Origin: Halobacillus salinarum
GTDB taxonomy: Bacteria > Bacillota > Bacilli > Bacillales > Halobacillaceae
Length of the DNA: 64,000 nucleotides
Assembly: GCF_022919095.1 (NCBI RefSeq)
Contig: NZ_CP095073.1
Location: 3,658,001-3,722,000, forward strand
Direction of reading: 5' to 3'
In this document: positions 9,879 to 17,405 of the stretch, piece by piece
Layout: every line of letters begins with the position of its first letter
How positions within the stretch are numbered: position 1 is the stretch's first letter
Translations under genes and position numbers: made by a program
The notes under the pieces: generated by a model
The model's database searches: none
The model's input: the letters and a program-made list of their open reading frames with translations, nothing else
Told to the model about the DNA's origin: nothing

Positions 9879-10073
9879 TCTTTCATCTCCTCACTAGACC
9901 TGTATCAGCTTTATCATTAAGAGCATTTCATGCTTATATAATCAGACGTGACTGCAGAACTCCTTCAAAGGATTAAATGCATTCTTTAAAGTTATCCTTA
10001 CATTCCTGAATAAATAAGGAATAGACTTCATCCCCCAGCTTACTCATAAGAGTAGATAAGGTAACGCAACGCC

Positions 10074-10103
10074 ATGTTAATTGAAAATGATTATCATCGT
10101 CAA
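10074..10103 (-). promoter_or_regulatory. Promoter of the siderophore operon
   Basis: Minus strand: -35 TTGACG (10098-10103), 18-base spacer, -10 TAACAT (10074-10079). The spacer contains a whole Fur box, which is the usual arrangement for iron repression. It implies a leader of about 190 nt before the decarboxylase start. Confidence 0.65.
10082..10096. promoter_or_regulatory. Fur box 1
   Basis: TGAAAATGATTATCA matches the B. subtilis 7-1-7 Fur consensus (TGATAATNATTATCA) at all but one defined position. It lies between the -35 and -10 of the siderophore promoter, so Fur-Fe(II) binding should block RNA polymerase. Confidence 0.9.
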
Positions 10104-10110
10104 TAGTAAT

Positions 10111-10125
10111 TGATAACCATTATCA
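10111..10125. promoter_or_regulatory. Fur box 2
   Basis: TGATAACCATTATCA, one mismatch to the 7-1-7 consensus, centred 29 bases from box 1 and just upstream of the -35. Two boxes suggest tight iron control. Confidence 0.85.
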
Positions 10126-10285
10126 GTTTATTTTAGAGCGTATAGTCAAAATTACACACCTGCAAATAACCTGCTATATCGCTTTCTGCAGCATTTTAAC
10201 ACTTCAACCTAATAAAATAATTTTGAGAAAAATTAAGAATATTTACTCCTCCTAAAACAATACTATGGAACTAGATAACTACTTC

Positions 10286-10391
10286 ATAAAAAAAGACTTT
10301 CCACTTCTGGAAAGTCAATTTCTTGAATATATCAACGAGCAATTGGAAAAATCGTAAAGACTTCATAAATATAAAGTAAAATCCTTGTCAA
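10286..10391 (-). ncRNA. Candidate small RNA between the siderophore operon and the glycosyltransferase
   Basis: Minus strand: a consensus -35 TTGACA (10386-10391), an 18-base spacer and a TATGAA -10 (10362-10367). About 40 bases later comes a perfect 9-bp hairpin (10308-10316 with 10295-10303) followed by seven T. A transcript of about 70 nt would begin near 10355 and end near 10288. No gene on this strand lies upstream that would need this terminator. I see no reading frame with a ribosome binding site. This is an inference from promoter plus terminator only. Confidence 0.4.
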
Positions 10392-10403
10392 ATTAACATG
10401 GGA

Positions 10404-10435
10404 TTGATACTAGCTACATAAATATTCTCTATAAT
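10404..10435 (+). promoter_or_regulatory. Probable promoter of the glycosyltransferase gene
   Basis: A consensus -10 TATAAT is at 10430-10435. The best -35 match, TTGATA at 10404-10409, is 20 bases away, longer than usual, so the -35 assignment is weak. Confidence 0.45.
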
Positions 10436-10487
10436 AAAACGTGAATAAGGAGAGGTATGGGACAAATAAAGACAAGGGGGAAAGAAC

Positions 10488-11627
10488 GTGAGAATCGCTA
10501 TTTTTACAGATACGTTTACACCACAGGTAAACGGCGTAGCCCGAACGCTGCAAAGGTATGTTGATTACTTGGAGCGTAAAGACATTAGTTATCGAATCTT
10601 TGTTCCAAAAGCCAATAAACATCAATTGTACTCAAGTGAAATCCACCGATTTAAAAGCATTCCCTTTCATTTGTATCCGGAATGCAGATTAGCTATCCCT
10701 AATGTGTATTCAATTCGAAAGCAGCTGGAATCATTCCATCCTGACCTTATCCACATTGCGACACCTTTCAATATTGGGTTAGCCGGATTATATTATGGCA
10801 AGAAGTTAGGAATTCCAATTGTTGGCTCCTACCACACAAACTTCGATGATTACTTAAAATACTATGACTTGCAATTTATGTCTAAATGGATATGGAAATA
10901 CATGCGCTGGTTTCACCATTCCTTTAGAAAAACATTTGTACCCTCTCAAGACACCCGGCAGGAACTTCTCCGCCATGGATTTACGAACCTTCATATATGG
11001 AGCCGTGGCGTCAATTGTGAACACTTCCACCCAATCAGCGACCCAGCCAGACTAAAAAAAGAGTATAAGATTACTGAACCTTATCTCCTCACCTATGTCG
11101 GACGCCTTGCTCCAGAAAAAGACTTGCATATTTTAATGGAAACAGCTAAACGCCTTCCTGAATCCATTCGAAAACAAGTGCATTGGATGGTAGTTGGGGA
11201 CGGTCCTATGTATGAACAGTTAAAGGCTGAAGCTCCAGGCAACATGACTTTCACGGGATACATGAAAGGAAATAAACTCGCAGAAATCTATGCAAGCTCA
11301 AGTTTATTTGTCTTTCCTTCAACTACCGAAACGTTTGGAAATGTAGTCCTGGAATCAATGGCTAGCGGAACCCCTGTAGTTGGAGCCCGTGCAGGTGGAG
11401 TGCAGGAAATCATTGAAGACCAAAAAACAGGGATTCTTTGTGAACCTGGGAAAACAGATGATTTCGTACAAGCTGTATCCCAACTAATCGAGCACCGTAT
11501 GAAGCTGAAATTGATGGGATATGAAGCCAGGCAGTATGCATTAGGCAGATCGTGGGACACGATTTTTGACGCCCTGCTTTTTGAATATGAACATGCGCTT
11601 GTGGACCACGAATACTCTTATGCTTGA
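10488..11627 (+). CDS. Family 4-type glycosyltransferase
   Basis: A 379-residue GT-B glycosyltransferase (GT4 family). The N-terminal acceptor domain opens with MRIAIFTDTFTPQVNGVART. The C-terminal domain has YVGRLAPEKDLHIL and the E-x7-E donor-sugar motif in ETFGNVVLE followed by SMASGTPVVG. Relatives include MgtA-type mannosyltransferases and glycolipid glycosyltransferases of bacilli; the sugar and acceptor cannot be read from sequence. It starts with GTG at 10488 behind AAGGGGG. No signal peptide or membrane span, so probably a cytoplasmic or peripheral membrane enzyme. Monocistronic, with its own terminator. Confidence 0.85.
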   Translation: MRIAIFTDTFTPQVNGVARTLQRYVDYLERKDISYRIFVPKANKHQLYSSEIHRFKSIPFHLYPECRLAIPNVYSIRKQLESFHPDLIHIATPFNIGLAGLYYGKKLGIPIVGSYHTNFDDYLKYYDLQFMSKWIWKYMRWFHHSFRKTFVPSQDTRQELLRHGFTNLHIWSRGVNCEHFHPISDPARLKKEYKITEPYLLTYVGRLAPEKDLHILMETAKRLPESIRKQVHWMVVGDGPMYEQLKAEAPGNMTFTGYMKGNKLAEIYASSSLFVFPSTTETFGNVVLESMASGTPVVGARAGGVQEIIEDQKTGILCEPGKTDDFVQAVSQLIEHRMKLKLMGYEARQYALGRSWDTIFDALLFEYEHALVDHEYSYA

Positions 11628-11666
11628 TTAATCCCGCTATTATTTATACTATTTTACTATTAGAAG

Positions 11667-11697
11667 TCACTTCTCTCATGGAGGAGTGATTTTTTAT
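11667..11697 (+). terminator. Terminator after the glycosyltransferase gene
   Basis: A 9-bp stem with one G-U pair (11667-11675 with 11681-11689), then six T. Confidence 0.85.
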
Positions 11698-11721
11698 AAC
11701 TTTATTGGGAGGAAATCGAGT

Positions 11722-12345
11722 ATGAACATAGCGCTAACTTTATCTTTCTTAGGCGCGGCCATCATTTTAACCGTGATGCCGGGACCGGATAACCTATTTG
11801 TCATCGCCCAAAGCATCGCACAGCAAAAGAAAGCGGGCATTGCCACTTCCCTTGGACTTTGTTCTGGTTTAATCGTACATATTACAGCAGCTGCCTTAGG
11901 TATTTCAGCAGCAGTCTACCATTCTGTTCTCATATTTAATCTTGTAAAAGCAGCCGGAGCCGTTTACCTTTTATATTTAGCCTGGCAGTCGTTCCGTTCC
12001 CAGCAAAGCTCCTTTGAACTGAATGGAGCAAAACAAGCTTCTTATTCAGCTCTTTATAAGAAAGGTATATTAATGAATCTGCTTAACCCAAAAGTATCTT
12101 TATTTTTCCTGGCTTTACTTCCCCAATTTGTAGATCGAAATCTAGGACATGTACCTGTTCAAATGCTCCTTCTTGGTGTACTTTTCTTGATTCAGGCATT
12201 CGTTATTTTTTCAGCTATTAGTATTTTTTCAGAAAAACTTAAAAAATGGTTAGACAAGAAGTCCAACATAGGACGAAAAATTAATATGATTCAGGGCAGT
12301 ATCTTTCTGCTTATCGGTCTCAAGCTGTTGTTAAGCGAAAAATAA
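11722..12345 (+). CDS. LysE/RhtB-family amino acid exporter
   Basis: A 207-residue membrane protein with about six hydrophobic segments. The N-terminus carries the family signature TVMPGPDNLFVIAQS followed by GIATSLGLCSG; the middle has GILMNLLNPKVSLFFLALLPQF. This family exports amino acids or small derivatives; the substrate is unknown here. The start at 11722 is chosen because GGGAGG lies 8 bases upstream; the longer frame from 11686 begins inside the preceding terminator. Monocistronic. Confidence 0.88.
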   Translation: MNIALTLSFLGAAIILTVMPGPDNLFVIAQSIAQQKKAGIATSLGLCSGLIVHITAAALGISAAVYHSVLIFNLVKAAGAVYLLYLAWQSFRSQQSSFELNGAKQASYSALYKKGILMNLLNPKVSLFFLALLPQFVDRNLGHVPVQMLLLGVLFLIQAFVIFSAISIFSEKLKKWLDKKSNIGRKINMIQGSIFLLIGLKLLLSEK

Positions 12346-12356
12346 TAGAAAGTGAA

Positions 12357-12385
12357 TTGAATGAAATCCTATGTTATGATATTTT
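12357..12385 (+). promoter_or_regulatory. Possible promoter of the folD transcript
   Basis: TTGAAT (12357-12362), a 17-base spacer and TATTTT (12380-12385) lie immediately upstream of the ZTP riboswitch. Both boxes match consensus only partly (4/6 each). Confidence 0.4.
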
Positions 12386-12395
12386 AGAGAAAAGC

Positions 12396-12480
12396 AAGAG
12401 CACGATGCAGTAACTGACGACAACAGTGGAAACAACCACATGGGAACTGCATTTCATTATACGTCGGGTCGTCTGGGCAG
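12396..12480 (+). ncRNA. ZTP (pfl) riboswitch controlling folD
   Basis: The segment shows the hallmark ZTP/ZMP riboswitch blocks in order: GTAACTGACG, a GTGGAA...CCACATGGGAACTG domain, and after a short linker CGTCTGGGCAG. It is followed at once by an intrinsic terminator and then folD. The class senses ZTP/ZMP, the purine intermediates that build up when 10-formyl-tetrahydrofolate runs short, and turns on one-carbon genes. Ligand binding should prevent terminator formation. Recognition is from motif memory, not a covariance search. Confidence 0.88.
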
Positions 12481-12520
12481 AGATAAGGAACAACAAATTT
12501 CCTTATCTCTTTTATTATTT
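12479..12520 (+). terminator. Expression-platform terminator of the ZTP riboswitch
   Basis: A perfect 12-bp stem (12479-12490 with 12499-12510), 8-base loop, then TTTTATTATTT. Its 5' arm touches the last conserved riboswitch bases, as expected for transcriptional control. Confidence 0.9.
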
Positions 12521-12559
12521 CAGCACTATTATTTTGTCCGTTAGGGAGGAGTTAAGTAA

Positions 12560-13399
12560 ATGGAAAAAGTAATCTTAGATGGTAAACAAGTTTCGCAGGA
12601 TATCCGTAAGAAACTGGCCGATCGCGTAGAGACCCTGAAAAACGAGTATGAAATCACTCCTTGTCTGGCTACTATTCTAGTTGGAGAAGATCCTTCATCA
12701 GAAACGTATGTAAGGATGAAAGGGAATGCATGTGAAAAACTCGGGATTAAATCTGAAAAGATCCATTTATCCGCAGATATTGACACGGAGGAACTTTTGA
12801 ACACGATTGAGCGATTGAATAATGACGCTTCTGTCCATGGAATTCTTCTTCAGCATCCTGTGCCTTCCCACATCGATGAACGGAAAGCATTTGAAAGTAT
12901 TGCCATCGAGAAAGATGTGGATGGGGTTACAAGCACAGGCTATGGTCAAACCGCTTTCGGTTTTGGAAAATATCCTTCCTGTACACCAGCAGCTATCATG
13001 GAAATCCTTCATTACTACGGTATTTCAGCTGAGGGAAAAAATGCTGTAGTCGTAGGAAGAAGTCCAATCCTCGGCAAACCCGTATCCGCGTTGCTGCTGA
13101 ATGAAAATGCTACGGTAACGACATGTCATTCCCATACGAAAGATTTGCCTGCTGTTTTAAGCAGTGCTGACATCGTGGTGGCGGCTATTGGAAAACCACA
13201 ATACATTCGAGGAGAATGGCTGAAGGAAGGAGTCGTGGTTCTCGATGCTGGTTACAACAAGGGAAATATCGGTGATGTTGACTATGATTCCTGTTATCAG
13301 CAGGCAAGTGCTATTACCCCTGTCCCTGGCGGGGTTGGTCCAGTCACCATCTCCATGTTATTAAAACATACCGTGGACGCAGCAGAAGAATCAAAATAA
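12560..13399 (+). CDS. folD: Bifunctional methylene-THF dehydrogenase / methenyl-THF cyclohydrolase
   Basis: A 279-residue FolD, the usual length. It interconverts 5,10-methylene-, 5,10-methenyl- and 10-formyl-tetrahydrofolate in the cytoplasm, supplying formyl groups for purine synthesis and fMet-tRNA. Signature segments: ETYVRMKGNACEKLGI, GILLQHPVPSHID, the VGRSPILGKPVSALL nucleotide-binding motif and the C-terminal PVPGGVGPVTISMLL. A GGGAGGAG ribosome binding site precedes the ATG. Expression is under the ZTP riboswitch just upstream, which fits the role of the enzyme in one-carbon supply. Terminated on its own. Confidence 0.97.
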   Translation: MEKVILDGKQVSQDIRKKLADRVETLKNEYEITPCLATILVGEDPSSETYVRMKGNACEKLGIKSEKIHLSADIDTEELLNTIERLNNDASVHGILLQHPVPSHIDERKAFESIAIEKDVDGVTSTGYGQTAFGFGKYPSCTPAAIMEILHYYGISAEGKNAVVVGRSPILGKPVSALLLNENATVTTCHSHTKDLPAVLSSADIVVAAIGKPQYIRGEWLKEGVVVLDAGYNKGNIGDVDYDSCYQQASAITPVPGGVGPVTISMLLKHTVDAAEESK

Positions 13400-13408
13400 T
13401 ACGACTAT

Positions 13409-13441
13409 AAGGCTGTTGGAGCTGTACTCGACAGCCTTTTC
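13409..13441 (+). terminator. Terminator after folD
   Basis: AAGGCTGT (13409-13416) pairs with ACAGCCTT (13431-13438), then TTC. Confidence 0.75.
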
Positions 13442-13469
13442 AGATTCTAATGGAAATCTTAACTTCTAT

Positions 13470-13505
13470 AAAAAATCAGCAGTCTGTTCATACACAGACT
13501 GCTGA
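13470..13505 (-). terminator. Terminator of the MocA-family oxidoreductase gene
   Basis: A perfect 12-bp stem (13494-13505 with 13476-13487) followed on the minus strand by TTTTTTAT. Confidence 0.9.
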
Positions 13506-13534
13506 ATAGTGTAATCCCTATTATGGAAATTCAT

Positions 13535-14527
13535 TCATTGGTTTATGGTCACTCTCCGCCCTTCCTGATGGGAACGAGCGGCAGCTTCATTAATCAAAGT
13601 TAAATGGAGAGCATCCTGCATTGAAATTGATACATCCTCCCCATTTTCAATCGCTGCTGCCCACTGCTCTAAAGGCATAGCTAAAGGAGCTGGACGTTTT
13701 GGTTCAATCCACTCATCAGTGCGGCCATTTCCTTTCATACGTATGTGTTTATCCTCAATTAAAATCGTGCCTTCAGTTCCATAAATTTCTAATTGAAAGG
13801 GGCTCCCGCTGGATAAGAAACTGGTTTCCAATGAAGCAAGAGCGCCGGATTGATATTCTACGATAGCTGCGGAATGGTCATCTACACCTCGTCCAAGCAA
13901 TGATTTAAGCCGAGCAGAAACTGCAGAGGGCTGGCCAAGCAGCCTGTTCGCAAGGTAAATGGGATGTGCGCCCAAATCTATGAATGCTCCTCCCCCACAT
14001 TGTTCTTCATTAAAAAACCTTCCTGGAAGCCATCCGTTTGGATGATTCTTAGTATCTACCGCTCCATTATGAGCGACACGGCAGCGAAGCATATTGACAG
14101 TTCCCAGCTTGCCATCGTTGATCGTATCATGAGCGTATATGTAATAGTCTTCCGTTAATCGTGGCAATGAAATCATAAAATTCACGTTACATTTTTCAAT
14201 GGTGTCCAGCACTTCTCTGCATTCCTGTCCCGATAAAGTCAATACCTTTTCAGTAAAAATGTGCTTCCCATGCTCAGCTGCAGCTGTAATGACTTCTTTG
14301 TGCATAGAAGTAGGTGTGGTAACAATTACCCCATCTATGGATGAATCATTCCAAATGTCCTCCAGGCGGTCTATAAAATCAACACCGAGCTCCTCTGCCC
14401 ATTCCCGTCCTCTTGCTGCTTCCTCATCCCAAACCGCTTCGATGGAAAGGTTCGGGTGATCCTGTGCTTGTTTTGCATAATCAACTGCATGAACGTGCCA
14501 CTTGCTTAGTAAAGCTACACGAATCAT
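13535..14527 (-). CDS. Gfo/Idh/MocA-family NAD(P)-dependent oxidoreductase
   Basis: A 330-residue two-domain oxidoreductase. The N-terminal Rossmann domain includes SIDGVIVTTPTSMHKEVITAA and HIFTEKVLTL (the EKP-like motif; here EKV, a variation from the usual EKP). The C-terminal sheet domain has GGGAFIDLGAHPIYLANRLLG. Substrates in this family are sugars, inositols and related polyols; this one cannot be narrowed. It stands alone with its own terminator. Confidence 0.82.
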   Translation of the reverse strand: MIRVALLSKWHVHAVDYAKQAQDHPNLSIEAVWDEEAARGREWAEELGVDFIDRLEDIWNDSSIDGVIVTTPTSMHKEVITAAAEHGKHIFTEKVLTLSGQECREVLDTIEKCNVNFMISLPRLTEDYYIYAHDTINDGKLGTVNMLRCRVAHNGAVDTKNHPNGWLPGRFFNEEQCGGGAFIDLGAHPIYLANRLLGQPSAVSARLKSLLGRGVDDHSAAIVEYQSGALASLETSFLSSGSPFQLEIYGTEGTILIEDKHIRMKGNGRTDEWIEPKRPAPLAMPLEQWAAAIENGEDVSISMQDALHLTLINEAAARSHQEGRRVTINQ

Positions 14528-14659
14528 TTGCTAACACCTCTTTTTCGTTATTTTGTTCTCCTGCTCTTATTCTACCATTAGAAATCCATCCATTGGGCCA
14601 AACACCATTTTACCCCCAAAGAATAAGATAGGTGTATCTTTCAAATGGGTGGTGTTTCC

Positions 14660-14974
14660 ATGGAAACTTACAGAGATCACGAATCTTCAAGTCATTATCA
14701 GGGTAGTCCCAAAAACATGAAAGATTCCTGCCAGCAGCATCTATACCAATTTATCCAGATTCAGATGCAGGATGGTTCGGTTTATCAGGGAATGCTTCAT
14801 AGTTATGACGACGAAAAAATGTACGTCATCATGCCAAATCAAAATGTTCAACAAGCGCAAGCCTCACAAGCGGGACAAAATCGATTCTTTCCATTCTTTG
14901 GACCCTTTGGGTTATTCGGATTTCCCTTCTTCGGTATTCGTGCGTTTGGGCCTTTCTTTCCTTTCTGGTGGTAA
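14660..14974 (+). CDS. Small protein with an Sm-like core and a Phe/Pro/Gly-rich tail
   Basis: 104 residues from the ATG at 14660 (GGGTGGTG five bases upstream; an in-frame ATG at 14645 is also possible). The middle, QFIQIQMQDGSVYQGMLHSY followed by DDEKMYVIMP, reads like the first beta strands of an Sm/LSm-type barrel. The last ~30 residues are almost only F, G, P, R, A and W. Bacilli carry several small proteins of this plan, some linked with spore surfaces, but I cannot name this one. The ribosome binding site could pair with an upstream AAACACC segment (14604-14610), a possible translational control. Confidence 0.65.
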   Translation: METYRDHESSSHYQGSPKNMKDSCQQHLYQFIQIQMQDGSVYQGMLHSYDDEKMYVIMPNQNVQQAQASQAGQNRFFPFFGPFGLFGFPFFGIRAFGPFFPFWW

Positions 14975-15134
14975 TGATCAATCGAAGCCATTGACTCTTT
15001 TCACCCGAAATGCATTATTTTTTACCTTATTTAAAAAGAAGAAAGGTTCCTATCTTTTCTTGCTGCCACAGCCTATCGTGACAGGACCGAAAGGTTGGAG
15101 TACGACGACATTACCTTTAAATTCATTATTCTTG

Positions 15135-15178
15135 AAAAGCCCATACCGCAGGAGAAACACACTCTGCAATATGGGCTG
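15135..15178 (-). terminator. Terminator of the endonuclease I gene
   Basis: A long imperfect stem read on the minus strand, with AGCCCATA/TATGGGCT at its base (15137-15144 with 15170-15177) and TTTTC after it. Confidence 0.75.
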
Positions 15179-15190
15179 ATTTCAATTCTT

Positions 15191-16102
15191 TTATTTTAAT
15201 TCTCCCATTTTTTCAGGGTGATCGATATAGGGGTTACGGTTTCCCTGCTCCTCATATATGGCCTGATTCCGATGTTTTTCATACAGGGCCGGCGGGAATT
15301 TCTTATGCCACTTCATTAACAGCTCAAGATCCAAGCCCTGCAAGTGTTTTGTTTCTATTTCATTTGGATATCTAAGGAGGAAATACAACACTCCCCGTGC
15401 TACTGTCCCTTTCCCGTGCTCAGGCTCGAATAATTCATTCTCAGCCTTCCCACAGCTGTCTTCAATTCTTTCTGCGTTTACACTGCCGGGTTTGTAGTCA
15501 GAAAAATCATGATACGGATAATTACTGCGGATGGAATTGCACAACGGCTCACAGGTGAATAAATGATGAAGATCCCCACGCATGGGCTCGTGTTCATCGA
15601 ACCACGACTGCGGTACAGAATGCTCACAGTTATACTTAAGCTTTGCCACAGCCTCAAGCATCTGAATATTCAACTGATCCGGATATTCAGCCGTCTTTAT
15701 TAGTTGTTCCTCCCTCTGTAGGGAGGCTTCAAAATCTTCCTGAATCACGTCTTCAGGCTTTCTGTTTTGGCCGGAATAAATACTCATCAACTCCCCGTCA
15801 GGTCGTAAATCCACCCATGGATAAAGATGTTCACTAGGATCGTAGGAAAGTTTTTTCTTGTGCGTATCTCGAAGCAGCTGACTTAATGATTCTCTAAGTT
15901 CATCGCTTTTCGAACTGGAAAAATCAATTTCTTTATAATAATTCTTCTTATCCCGATCATCCTGTTCATCGTCATAATAGGATTTTTGATCCTGTTGGAT
16001 TTTCTCCTTATTTTCCTTTAGACGCTGCAGATTAGCTTTCACATGCTCATGGTCAGTGGAACTAGGAACATACTTTTCTTTTTGCTGGGGAGTGATGGGC
16101 AC
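15191..16102 (-). CDS. Endonuclease I-family nuclease (EndA/NucM/BsnB type) without a signal peptide
   Basis: 303 residues from the GTG at 16102, which has AGGAGG seven bases upstream; the longer frame to 16165 lacks a ribosome binding site. The C-terminal two thirds hold the PF04231 signatures: YNCEHSVPQSWF, RGDLHHLFTCEP, CNSIRSNYPYHDF, HGKGTVARGVLYFLLRYP and NRNPYIDHPE. These contain the catalytic His and metal-binding Asn. The family cuts DNA or RNA nonspecifically and is usually secreted. Here the first ~90 residues are hydrophilic and strongly charged (KENKEKIQQDQKSYYDDEQD), with no signal peptide. Confidence 0.85.
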   Translation of the reverse strand: MPITPQQKEKYVPSSTDHEHVKANLQRLKENKEKIQQDQKSYYDDEQDDRDKKNYYKEIDFSSSKSDELRESLSQLLRDTHKKKLSYDPSEHLYPWVDLRPDGELMSIYSGQNRKPEDVIQEDFEASLQREEQLIKTAEYPDQLNIQMLEAVAKLKYNCEHSVPQSWFDEHEPMRGDLHHLFTCEPLCNSIRSNYPYHDFSDYKPGSVNAERIEDSCGKAENELFEPEHGKGTVARGVLYFLLRYPNEIETKHLQGLDLELLMKWHKKFPPALYEKHRNQAIYEEQGNRNPYIDHPEKMGELK

Positions 16103-16185
16103 AGTAATTCCTCCTTCAATAAGAATAACAGTAGTTAAATACCCATTTCTTTTTTTGAAAAACATGGAATTTTAATCACTCATAT

Positions 16186-16218
16186 AAAAAAAGCTTCCGC
16201 TTATCATAGCGAAAGCTT
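16186..16218. terminator. Terminator between the Ntn-hydrolase and endonuclease genes
   Basis: An 11-bp stem with one mismatch (AAGCTTCCGCT with AGCGAAAGCTT, 16191-16217). It has seven T on the minus strand, the direction of the gene above it. Confidence 0.8.
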
Positions 16219-16224
16219 TTCCAT

Positions 16225-17292
16225 TCACTTTCTACCTGTCCAAAAAGCTCCTTCGTCCATATGTACAAATGGAAGGTCTGTATCTATTTCCCCACCTATT
16301 GTGGAACGATTTACATCGCCGCCATTCAGCCATTGGGCAAAATCAAACTCGACCGGCTCTTGATCTCCTCCAAGAGCAAATAGTGTTTTCATTTCTTCAG
16401 GCATGTAACCAGAGGTATGAATCGTTCCAGCCCAATTACGGTACTGCTTCGAAAAAACACCTTGCCCCACACCGTTCATTAATCGAAAAGCATCTTTTAC
16501 TTCGAGGAGTTCAGCTTCAGGTATTTTCATAGCTGCTAGACGCTTATAGGAATCGGTAAGGTGGTTGCGATTTTCCTTCGTAAGAATCTCAAAATGATTG
16601 GTACAATAATTTGATTCTCTTACTTCTACTCCTCGCGGGGATGCTTCGACGATGAAAGTTTGATCGCTTTTATCAAATACAGTATAACTGAACGAGTGGC
16701 GGTGCGGAATTTCTTTCAGCATATGTACAGCTTCTTCAACATCTGCACAGGATTCCAAGACCATTCTTCCAATCATGCAGCATATAAACCCAAGCCCCGG
16801 CCTCTTGCGGTGCATAAAGTTGTACCCAAGGACCAAGCCTTTCTCATTCATCCCGTCCATTCGTCCGGTGATCCTCTGGGTAGGCCCTGCTATAGCGTAT
16901 CCATAATCATCCGGTTGAAAAAAGCTGTAACGACCTTCATAAGTTTTCGGCATATAATCATAATTTCTAATTAGAAATCCTTTGCCTGTCATAATGGAAC
17001 ATCCCGATTTTTTATAACCGATCCTGTACCCGCCGAATTCCATCATGATTCTTTCCATCGGCCATTCGAGCACATCCCTAAGACCAAGAAGCTCCTCCCA
17101 AATCCCGGGAGCAAATCTTTGAATGGCTGTCTTTACTTCTTGTTCTGCTACATGGAAGCGGGGAATGCGCACTTTCCACTGCTTTTCCCTGTTCCTAACG
17201 GTTAAAGATGCCTTTAACCTTCTCCCCTGCTCTCTGCCGAAATCATAATGGCTGCCTCTGAACTGAATAATCTCACTATATATTTCCTTCAT
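16225..17292 (-). CDS. C45-type Ntn hydrolase / acyltransferase (AAT-like)
   Basis: 355 residues from the ATG at 17292 (GAGAGGGA upstream). It resembles the peptidase C45 / acyl-CoA:6-aminopenicillanate acyltransferase family: the probable nucleophile Cys in KKSGCSIMTGKGFLIRNYDY, followed by AGPTQRITGRMDGMNEKGLV and YTVFDKSDQTFIVEASPRG. In related enzymes the Cys becomes N-terminal after self-cleavage and hydrolyses a linear amide. Here it lies about 100 residues in. The natural substrate of bacillar homologues is unclear, possibly N-acyl amino acids or acyl-homoserine-lactone-like amides. No signal peptide seen. Single-gene unit. Confidence 0.78.
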   Translation of the reverse strand: MKEIYSEIIQFRGSHYDFGREQGRRLKASLTVRNREKQWKVRIPRFHVAEQEVKTAIQRFAPGIWEELLGLRDVLEWPMERIMMEFGGYRIGYKKSGCSIMTGKGFLIRNYDYMPKTYEGRYSFFQPDDYGYAIAGPTQRITGRMDGMNEKGLVLGYNFMHRKRPGLGFICCMIGRMVLESCADVEEAVHMLKEIPHRHSFSYTVFDKSDQTFIVEASPRGVEVRESNYCTNHFEILTKENRNHLTDSYKRLAAMKIPEAELLEVKDAFRLMNGVGQGVFSKQYRNWAGTIHTSGYMPEEMKTLFALGGDQEPVEFDFAQWLNGGDVNRSTIGGEIDTDLPFVHMDEGAFWTGRK

Positions 17293-17369
17293 TCTAAGTC
17301 CCTCTCCCGAACGGATTGATATCATTCTCATCATAATAGATAGGCTCTTCCAAATAAAGAAATCCGCAT

Positions 17370-17395
17370 AAAAAAGCACGGCCAGCGCCGTGCTT
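17370..17395 (-). terminator. Terminator of the glutamate dehydrogenase gene
   Basis: A GC-rich perfect stem (AAGCACGGC with GCCGTGCTT, 17374-17395) and CAGC loop, followed on the minus strand by TTTTTTAT. Confidence 0.92.
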
Positions 17396-17405
17396 CTTAA
17401 TTGAA

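Noticed and set aside
14772-15179. 135-residue plus-strand open frame
   Set aside because: It overlaps the small Sm-like gene in another frame, runs through a terminator hairpin and has no ribosome binding site.
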